From NCBI GenBank assembly GCA_900128395.1, contig LT649652.1, positions 1 to 17,288 of the forward strand: a stretch of 17,288 nucleotides of DNA. The letters run 5' to 3'. This DNA is from Stramenopiles sp. TOSAG23-2 (Eukaryota; Sar). Each line of letters begins with the position of its first letter. Position 1 is the stretch's first letter. Shown in pieces: positions 1 through 6,380 of the stretch. The translations under genes were made by a program, and so were the position numbers. The notes beneath the pieces were generated by a model. It was not told the origin of the DNA. It saw only the letters and a list, made by a program, of their open reading frames with translations, and did no database searches.

Positions 1-10
1 CGCGCTACTT

Positions 11-376
11 TTAATTATGCCGATAAAATTTCATACTCAACCAGTTCAAATATATAGCAAAAACAACAGTTGGTATTAATAATGGAAATAAAATACTATA
101 ATACCTATCTGTCTTTAAATAATCTAATAACGGATTTCCTAACGGCGGTAGTAATTTAGAGACAATAATACAATAAACAGTAAAGACAAAGAAACACATG
201 GCACAAAATATAATGACCCTACCCCAAAAACGTAATGCTATGAATTGTTTTTTTCTCCTTTCATTATTATTATATTTATTACGTGTTGCCGAAGATGATG
301 TACGTAATGGTGACGGTGAATTTAACGCAAATCCTAATACAGCAGGTCCTAACCTTGGAGAATATGTCGATGCCAT
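11..376 (-). CDS. PIGY: PIG-Y-like subunit of GPI-GlcNAc transferase
   Basis: Small 121-residue membrane protein read on the minus strand from ATG at 376-374 to TAA at 13-11. Residues about 52-74 and 93-113 are hydrophobic and can form a two-helix hairpin, with an NPLLDYL loop between them. The C-terminus LSMKFYRHN closely resembles the end of animal PIG-Y (family pattern GIKLFRHN), and the second helix has the family's LL.P...PVVFAIYL-like character. PIG-Y is an accessory subunit of the ER enzyme that transfers GlcNAc to phosphatidylinositol, the first step of GPI-anchor synthesis, where it regulates PIG-A. The basic, Ser/Asn-rich N-terminus (about 45 residues) is longer than in the roughly 70-residue human protein. 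Assignment rests on motif resemblance and topology; another small two-helix ER protein is the alternative. The gene ends 10 bp from the window edge, so its 3' UTR is not seen. Confidence 0.78.
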   Translation of the reverse strand: MASTYSPRLGPAVLGFALNSPSPLRTSSSATRNKYNNNERRKKQFIALRFWGRVIIFCAMCFFVFTVYCIIVSKLLPPLGNPLLDYLKTDRYYSILFPLLIPTVVFAIYLNWLSMKFYRHN

Positions 377-402
377 TCTAATTCAAAGAAAAATATGTAT
401 TC

Positions 403-447
<45 letters not shown>

Positions 448-1233
448 AACATTCAAACAAAGTATATTATACAGTGAGTTTGTATATATAATATATATGT
501 ATACGTACAGAGAGAGGTCTATCATCTATTTCAATCTATATATAGTAGTAGTAGTTCAAATAATATTTGTGTTTATGCATACAAATATATATATTAACTA
601 TATTTGTTGTTATTATTAGTGTAAAAAAATGTCTTCTATTATATTTAATTTAATTGATTTTGGTGCGAAGAAAAAAGAAGTGCAAATTTTAATTGCAGTG
701 CCAGTCGTTTAATGTATCCTATTCAATGCTATTTTAACATATTATACTTGATACATCATAAATTTTGATAGGAAAGTATGAAATGAGGTTAAAAATCAAT
801 CATTTTTGCGGAAATATTTATCATTTTCAGTAAGAAATGTGATGAAAATGTGAAAATGGAAATCACTGAAATACCTATCAAAATATTCATAATTATACTT
901 AAACTGGTAATTAGAATAATGCTAATTATAAATATAAAAATAGCATTAGCACTAAATAACATAAACAGTACGGTAAATTCTCTCTGGTAAATTGACTTAA
1001 ACTGGCCGTACAACCGTTATTAAAGTCATACTCAATCAAAAAAAAAAAAAGAAGAAGTTTTAGCAAACATGCATCTATAGTTGAGAGAATATCATTGTTG
1101 TTAAAACATTTTCACTGTCTTGCATTGCAAGTAGCAAATTTATATATTTATATCAAATTGATAATAATCATTTAATATATTTTATTTTTTACAATACGTA
1201 AATACTTCTTCAAAAAAACAAGAAATTAAAAAT
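377..1233. other. Divergent intergenic region, AT-rich
   Basis: This 857-bp stretch separates the start of the PIG-Y-like gene (minus) from the start of the LRRC61-like gene (plus), so it should hold both promoters. It contains the compound microsatellite, short A and AT runs (for example an A13 tract near 1039), and two small ORFs that are not convincing as genes: 629-712 on the plus strand (27 residues, Arf-like N-terminus, no GTPase motifs) and 789-1013 on the minus strand (74 residues, very hydrophobic). No RNA gene or transposon end was seen. Confidence 0.7.
403..444. repeat. (GT)7(AT)14 compound microsatellite
   Basis: Seven GT units (403-416) run directly into fourteen AT units (417-444). 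The tract begins 27 bp upstream of the PIG-Y start codon, so it probably lies in that gene's 5' UTR or core promoter. Length polymorphism is expected for such a tract. Confidence 0.95.
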
Positions 1234-2404
1234 ATGTTGACGGATAAATTATTAAAACAAATATCAGGTGCATATGACCTAGAATTAGTTACACGCATGG
1301 ATTTATCAGTAGAAACATGTGGTAGGAAAGGTATCAATAAATTAAATACCCTAGATGGTATTGAATCATTAATAAATTTAGTTGAATTGGATGTATCGGG
1401 GCACAATATACGTGATTTGAAACCTTTAACAACGTTACTTAAATTACAAAAATTAAATATATCGAAAAATGAATTAACGGATGTTAATGGTATTGAAGTG
1501 TTAGAAAGTTTGGAATACCTACAGTTACATGGAAATATGATAACATGGATTTATCAGTAGAAACATGTGGTAGGAAAGGTATCAATAAATTAAATACCTT
1601 AGATGGTATTGAATCGTTAATAAATTTAGTTGAATTGGATGTGTCGGGACATAATATACGTGATTTGAAACCTTTAACAACGTTGCTTAAATTACAAAAA
1701 TTAAACATATCGAAAAATGAATTAACGGATGTTAGTGGTATTGAAGTGTTAGAAAGTTTGGAATACCTACAGTTACATGGAAATATGATACGTTCGTTAG
1801 ACCATTTAGAACAGTTAACACAAATATCAACTTTGAAACATTTATATTTGCAGAAAGACGGTATTGACAACCTGGTATTGAAGTGTTAGAAAGTTTGGAA
1901 TACCTACAGTTACATGGAAATATGATACGTTCGTTAGACCATTTAGAACAGTTAACACAAATATCAACTTTGAAACATTTATATTTGCAGAAAGACGGTA
2001 TTGACAACCCATTGTGCGAACATCCATCTTATACAACATCCATGTTACGAAAATTTCCAAACTTGACTTCATTGGATGGAGAACGTTTGAAATTAAAAGT
2101 TAGTGCACAAAAAGCTTTGTTGGAAAGTATGGCAGTCCCAAAAGCTGCGTTTGAAGTGCCTAAATCAAAGCCATGGTTAGAAAATTTTGATTGGGAAGAA
2201 AAAAATAGGAAAAAAAACAATAATGATAACAATAAGTCGAATGAAAATAGTATGATGAATGAAAATTTTTTAGAACATGTAACAAAAGAAGAGACAGAAA
2301 AATTTAAAAAATCTTTATCTCAATGTAATGATTTGAATAATGATGCATTGAAAGCATTGAATAATATTAATATTGATAATTTTTTATCAGAAGATAAAAA
2401 ATAG
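1234..2404 (+). CDS. LRRC61: LRRC61-like leucine-rich repeat protein, broken here by two tandem duplications
   Basis: An SDS22-type leucine-rich-repeat protein with about four repeats (LINLVELDVSGHNI, LLKLQKLNISKNEL, LESLEYLQLHGNMI, STLKHLYLQ). They are followed by an LRR cap with NPLCEHPSY and FPNLTSLDGERL, then KPWLENFDWEE and a C-terminal KFKKSLSQCNDLNNDAL helix. The order NPLC..PSY, DGER, PW and F...L..C.DL matches animal LRRC61, a poorly characterised protein of about 259 residues. As given, the frame breaks twice: a 248-bp-period duplication (1296-1790) and a 137-bp duplication (1736-2009) both shift frame. Removing one copy of each leaves 786 nt, exactly 261 codons plus the TAG stop, close to the family length. 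ATG at 1234 opens the reading frame. An AATAAA directly follows the stop (2405-2410). Identity is fairly sure; whether the disruption is biological is doubtful. The family is also close to other SDS22-like LRR proteins. Confidence 0.75.
1296..1790. repeat. Direct duplication, 247-bp copies (248-bp period), inside LRRC61-like gene
   Basis: 1296-1542 is repeated at 1544-1790, with one base between the copies. I count eight mismatches. Relative to the LRR reading frame seven are synonymous (Leu, Ser, Val, Gly, His, Leu, Asn codons) and one changes Asn to Ser. The period is not a multiple of three, so the first copy's frame runs into a TAG just after the junction. No target-site duplication or transposon feature flanks it. 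Confidence 0.95.
1736..2009. repeat. Direct tandem duplication, two abutting 137-bp copies
   Basis: 1736-1872 and 1873-2009 are identical as read by eye and abut exactly. The unit covers one leucine-rich repeat and the start of the LRR cap (the GIDN segment). The 137-bp period shifts frame and puts an early TAG after VLKC. It overlaps the right part of the second copy of the 248-bp duplication. Confidence 0.95.
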
Positions 2405-2653
2405 AATAAAAATTATTTTAAAAAAAAAGAGAAAAGAGAGTGTGACGAAAAGAAACACACATTAATGTATATGTCCCGTGTGTTTTGTGTCAGACATCAT
2501 TTGAAAGCATTGAATAATATTAATATTGATAATTTTTTATCAGAAGATAAAAAATAGAATAAAAATTATTTTAAAAAAAAAGAGAAAAGAGAGTGTGACG
2601 AAAAGAAACACACATTAATGTATATGTCCCGTGTGTTTTGTGTCAGACATCAT
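2348..2653. repeat. Direct tandem duplication, 153-bp, LRRC61 3' end
   Basis: 2348-2500 is repeated at 2501-2653 with no difference seen. The unit carries the last 18 codons of the LRRC61-like gene, its TAG, the AATAAA signal and about 96 bp of downstream sequence, ending GTCAGACATCAT. The second copy lies outside the coding region, so the protein is not affected. Confidence 0.93.
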
Positions 2654-2773
2654 TATATATATAAATACAATAGTATCACTCCTTTTTTTTTTAATTTTTT
2701 ACACTTTATTGCCTGATTGTTGTGTCTGCTGAATCCCCGATGGTTTGTCATGGACTTCATTTTTTCTAATTTT
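2405..2773. other. Convergent intergenic region between LRRC61-like and dehydrogenase genes
   Basis: This 369-bp stretch lies between two convergent stop codons. It consists almost entirely of the duplicated 3' end of the LRRC61-like gene (to 2653), a short AT/poly-T link (2654-2691) and the outer copy of the 75-bp duplication of the dehydrogenase tail. AATAAA appears right after both the original and the duplicated TAG on the plus strand. No additional gene is visible. Confidence 0.75.
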
Positions 2774-2841
2774 TTACACTTTATTGCCTGATTGTTGTGT
2801 CTGCTGAATCCCCGATGGTTTGTCATGGACTTCATTATTTC
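2692..2841. repeat. Direct tandem duplication, 75-bp, dehydrogenase 3' end
   Basis: 2692-2766 is repeated at 2767-2841 with one mismatch (2762/2837). The inner copy encodes the last residues of the dehydrogenase-like protein (NEVHDKPSGIQQTQQSGNKV) and its TAA. Because the period is 25 codons, the outer copy repeats the same peptide and TAA in the same frame beyond the first stop. Confidence 0.93.
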
Positions 2842-4483
2842 TAATATTACTTATTATACTACTGCCTTCCTTGTTTCGTTTACGACGTTTATTATACAAA
2901 AAATATCCACAAGAGAAACATATACATGTAAATACACACACAACAATAATAATGATAATGTTAATAAGTGGGTCTGGTTCACCATCAACATTACATAATT
3001 TACAATTTGAAACTCCATTGTTTGATGCTGATGGAGATGGGCTGTTGATGCTACCACTATTACCTCCTCCATTGTATGTTACAATTACTATTCCATTACC
3101 TTTTCTTGTACTTGCAGAGCCTGTGCCATCACTTGTAATTAACAATCTATTGCATTTATCGAAAACAACATCAACTGGACGAAAGCCATTGGGCCATTTA
3201 GCACCACTGCCACTTTTATCATGATGACAAAAAAAATCTATAGCTTCATCTACTGTTGGATTGCCATTATCTCCCATTGGCACCCGCACCACTTTGTATC
3301 CAGTTGGAGGATTTCTATTCCAACTTCCATGAAAAGCTATGAATGCATTTCCATTCATTGATTTAGGAAAACCACCATCATCAGGGCAATCATCAGCGCT
3401 AGTACTAGAATTGCTATAATTAAAAAATGTGATTCCGAGCGGTGCACTATGTGCCTGCATAGATAAAACAGGCCTTATAGTATTGTCTCTACACCATTGA
3501 TCATTTTTACTCGCCATAGTAGATGGCCATGCCCAAATTGTACCTCTGCCATTAGGACTAACAGATTTTGGCAATGAATATTCCTAGTGTTTAATAATAA
3601 TAATTATATAATATATATATTTGTTAGAGAGAGGATGATTTCATCATACTGTATTATATATAATGAATAGACACAGGAATAGAATTTTACTAACCGTCCA
3701 ACAATAAGGATATCCGTAATGTTTCCCTAAATTGTCAATAGGAAACCTATTTAATTCTTCTCCCGGATTATCATTATGAATGTCACCTCCTAAATCAGCA
3801 CGATTTAAATTATCTGCTCCATTTTCAACACCAAACAAGACACCATTTTTATCGAATGCCAATCCTACCTCATTACGCAAACCAGTGGCAAAAATTTCTC
3901 CTAATTCAAATTCAAAGCCTCCATTGGTAATTGATGTAGATGGTGAGATAAGAAAGCGACGAATTCGAGAACGAAAATCATCTACATCGACATTTCCAAC
4001 ACTACCAACACTGACATATAAATAATCGTTTTTATCAAAAATAAGTGTTCGTGTTGTATGTCCAGATGGTGCACCACCTTGACCGTTTGCATTAATATTT
4101 TTGATTACAACTTCGCTTGTGGTAGATTTTATTCGCTGATTTGCTGTATATGGCCATCGCCATACTGTTGTGTCGCTACTAGCATAAACAAAGCCATTAT
4201 GAACCACAAGGCCATGATTTAATCCCGTCATCTCTGCTATTATGGACAGTGATTCAGCAACACCATTATTATCATCATCGTGAAGAGATATCACTGCAGG
4301 TGGACTTCGTCCACGGTCCAAAGCTAAAATATCTTTTCCAGTTTTTATAATTGACCTTACTGATTTCACTTGTGAGGATGTTGCAAAATATTTTGAACAA
4401 AATCCCGGGGGCACTGCTACCCCGCTGGGTTCTGTCATGCATGATAAATCCGATGAAGACAATTGGCAATTTTTAGTGGCCAT
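2774..4483 (-). CDS. Glucose/sorbosone-dehydrogenase-like protein with C-terminal membrane anchor (two exons)
   Basis: Joined from 4483-3695 and 3583-2774 across a 111-bp intron, giving 532 residues. The body has the features of the glucose/sorbosone dehydrogenase (GSDH) beta-propeller family: GLNHGLVVHNGFVYAS, GHTTRTL (about 141-147), TGLRNEVGLAFD (200-211), NPGEE (239-243), HYGYPYCW at the exon end (255-262), QAHSAPLGITF (306-316), FHGSWNR (347-353) and FRPVDVVFD (397-405). Family members are quinone-dependent sugar oxidoreductases, but many eukaryotic ones have no known substrate. A Ser/Asn linker leads to a strong membrane helix at about 469-493 followed by KRRKRNK, as in a type I surface protein. 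No signal peptide follows the chosen ATG, and the upstream frame closes at a TAA four codons earlier, so a 5' exon may be missing. AATAAA overlaps the final codons (2785-2780, minus). The gene is divergent from the PSI gene. Confidence 0.82.
3584..3694 (-). other. Intron of dehydrogenase-like gene (111 bp)
   Basis: On the minus strand the donor reads ACG|GTTAGTAA and the acceptor CACTAG|GAATATTC. The intron is phase 0 and joins YPYCWT to EYSLPKS, matching the continuous HYGYPYC.TEY.LPKS pattern of GSDH-family algal proteins. The intron is AT-rich and has stops in frame. Confidence 0.85.
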
Positions 4484-4701
4484 TATTATGTTTTAAGTAA
4501 TATATTGCATCTTGTTTGTTTTTGCTTTTTAAATACTTAACAGAAATATTATTATAAACAGTAATCATTATATATAGGATACACATTTGTCAATAGCATT
4601 TATATATTGTATACGAAAAGAAAAAATTGTCTTTTATATGTTGTTGTAGGGGTATTTTTAGAAAAACAAGCATTCATTGTATATTATTTTTGACAATCAC
4701 T
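4484..4701. promoter_or_regulatory. Divergent promoter region between dehydrogenase-like and PSI genes
   Basis: 218 bp separate the two divergent start codons (4483 minus, 4702 plus), so both promoters must sit here or overlap the genes. The stretch has TATA-like sequences (TTATATATTG at 4599-4608, ATTATATATAGG around 4568-4579), but no specific factor site can be assigned. The plus-strand frame stays open back to about 4627 without an ATG. Confidence 0.5.
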
Positions 4702-6249
4702 ATGGTAGCTCCCGAAAAAACTTCTACAATATGTTATTGTAGAGGGAAACAAATGATATTGCTGTTATTCCTAATAATTGTAAATATAATAAAAGTGGCG
4801 CATGGTGATAACAGATGTCAACGCATTTTTCGATGTGAGAGATGTATAGCGACACCGGGATGTGGGTGGTGTGATGGATATAAATATAAATTATGTCAAT
4901 TTGTAACACAAAAACATGAATGGTGTGGAGGTGGTGAAGACACGTTTATAAGTAGTTATCCCAAAGGACAACAGTGTCCCTCCCAACTTTTTCAAGGTTC
5001 AACACTTGGTCCAAAAATAGAATCAAAAGGTCGTTTAGGACTTAAAGGTCGTCAAGAAGACTATGCGCAATTGAAAAAAAATTATGGAAATAAATTTACT
5101 AAGTTCAAAGATACTGTATATCGTGACTATCCTTGGAGACAGATAATACTTTGGGTAGATTCTACGCCAAATTATATTTCTAAAACACTTACGCAAATGT
5201 TAGAATCCGTAAGGTCTAAAATAGAAACTCAAGTTCGAATATATATTTATCCTCAAAGTGCATCTGATAATCATATTAGAAAAGGTGCTGGGAGCTCGAG
5301 GAAAGCCGTAGCTATGGCGAATACGTTAATTAATATGCTAATGGATGAGGCAAATAATACAAATGAGGCACAGAGACAGTCTTGCCTTAATCAACCAAAT
5401 TGTTCAACAATTAGACCAGAATATAAAAAATTTTGGGATATTCAATCAGCCGGGTGGAAAGCAGGAGGATTGCCAAGTAAAACCGCTCCACGAGCAAGTG
5501 CAGGAGCATGTGCAGCTTTTCTGGCTAAACCAAAATTTGACGTATGTACAAATTGTTCCATTTTTTTTAGTCCATATGATCCAGTAACACAACGATCTAC
5601 AGATGTTTGTTGGAAAAGAAACTTTGAGTTTAAAGTTTTTTCTGAAGATTGGAAGAATCAACTTACCGATATGCGGAATGAAAATGCATATCGGAAAGTT
5701 GATCAATCAAAATTAGATTATCCACAGACAGTATTTAATTTTGAAGTTGTAGATGGTTACTACATTGAATTTGTGATAACTGAGTGAAAGATATCAATAC
5801 TACAAGCGTTGCTGTGCTTTACCTTTTTAAAGGATATTCCTGATCTAGATAACGGGACTAATGCTACTAGTCCTCCATCGAAATATAATAATAATAATAA
5901 AATTGGTCCTTTTCATTATCCTATGAATTTTACACCGAAGGTTATAAGACAAGAGCTTATGACCAGCCATCCAATATTACCAGTAAATATGTCACGCCCA
6001 AGAACATGCGGAGAAATCAAAAGGTCTAACCCAAATGCCATTTCAGGGCGATACATAATATATCCAGCATCTGAATCGGATGCAGAAGCTGAAATTGAAT
6101 CATCACCGTATGGTAAAGAAGAAACCGGCGTGAGTGTATGGTGTAATATGGACTTTACTAAAGGTTATAGAATAGAGGAAGCTGATAATTATCGTGAAGT
6201 AAGACAATCAAGAAAATGGAGTACAAACTATCAATTTGGTATGTCATAA
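4702..6249 (+). CDS. Secreted PSI-domain protein with collagen-C-propeptide/fibrinogen-like C-terminus (two exons)
   Basis: Exons 4702-5772 and 5833-6249, about 495 residues. ATG at 4702 is the first in frame; ATG at 4753 would put the hydrophobic MILLLFLIIVNII segment at the very N-terminus as a signal peptide ending near VAHG. Next comes a PSI (plexin-semaphorin-integrin) cysteine module, about 38-90: C...FRCERC...GCGWCDG....C, C..., C. An unrecognised middle region (about 100-357) with many cysteines and N-glycosylation sequons (NNT, NCS twice) follows, then a linker with NGT and NAT. The end (about 414-467) reads RTCGEIKRSNPNAISGRYIIYP...VSVWCNMD, like the start of a fibrillar-collagen C-propeptide or fibrinogen-like domain, but the rest of that fold is absent. 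Secretion is well supported; function is unknown, with adhesion or extracellular matrix a guess. A possible third exon is described separately. Confidence 0.72.
5773..5832 (+). other. Intron of PSI-domain gene (60 bp)
   Basis: The reading frame stops at TGA 5785-5787, but GAATTT|GTGATAAC at 5773 and CTTTTTAAAG|GATATT at 5832 allow a phase-0 splice joining YYIEF to DIPDLDNGT. The intron contains AATACTAC, a plausible branch-site-like sequence, and a pyrimidine run before the acceptor. The donor GTGATA is not ideal. Confidence 0.65.
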
Positions 6250-6380
6250 GAAAAGAGACTGTGTATAATGCATATATATACTAATATATCATATATATAT
6301 ATATTGAAATATACTTCTCGTACATTTATATATATATTATCATATTCGTAAATATCTCACATATTTTTTTACTCTTACAG
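6239..6380 (+). other. Possible last intron of PSI-domain gene (142 bp)
   Basis: A strong donor TTTG|GTATGT at 6239 lies 9 bases before the TAA, and a good acceptor TTTTTTTACTCTTACAG ends at 6380. Splicing would replace the terminal GMS with AT and use a TAA at 6386-6388, putting the last exon antisense to the SFI1-like coding end. Unspliced translation gives almost the same protein, so this is undecided. Confidence 0.4.

Noticed and set aside
198-619. Plus-strand ORFs at 198-491 and 395-619
   Set aside because: The first is antisense to the PIG-Y-like gene and both run through the GT/AT microsatellite (IYIYIY peptides); no family resemblance.
789-1013. 74-residue hydrophobic minus-strand ORF with two possible membrane helices
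   Set aside because: Codon content looks somewhat coding-like, but Ile/Phe-rich ORFs arise easily in AT-rich DNA and I recognise no family; transcript evidence or a homologue would be needed.
2653-2835. 60-residue minus-strand ORF with a 25-residue repeat
   Set aside because: It is the 75-bp duplication read in a frame other than the dehydrogenase frame.
4627-4701. Upstream extension of the PSI gene (open frame from a TTG)
   Set aside because: No ATG in this part; the first in-frame ATG is 4702, and 4753 directly precedes the signal-peptide-like core.
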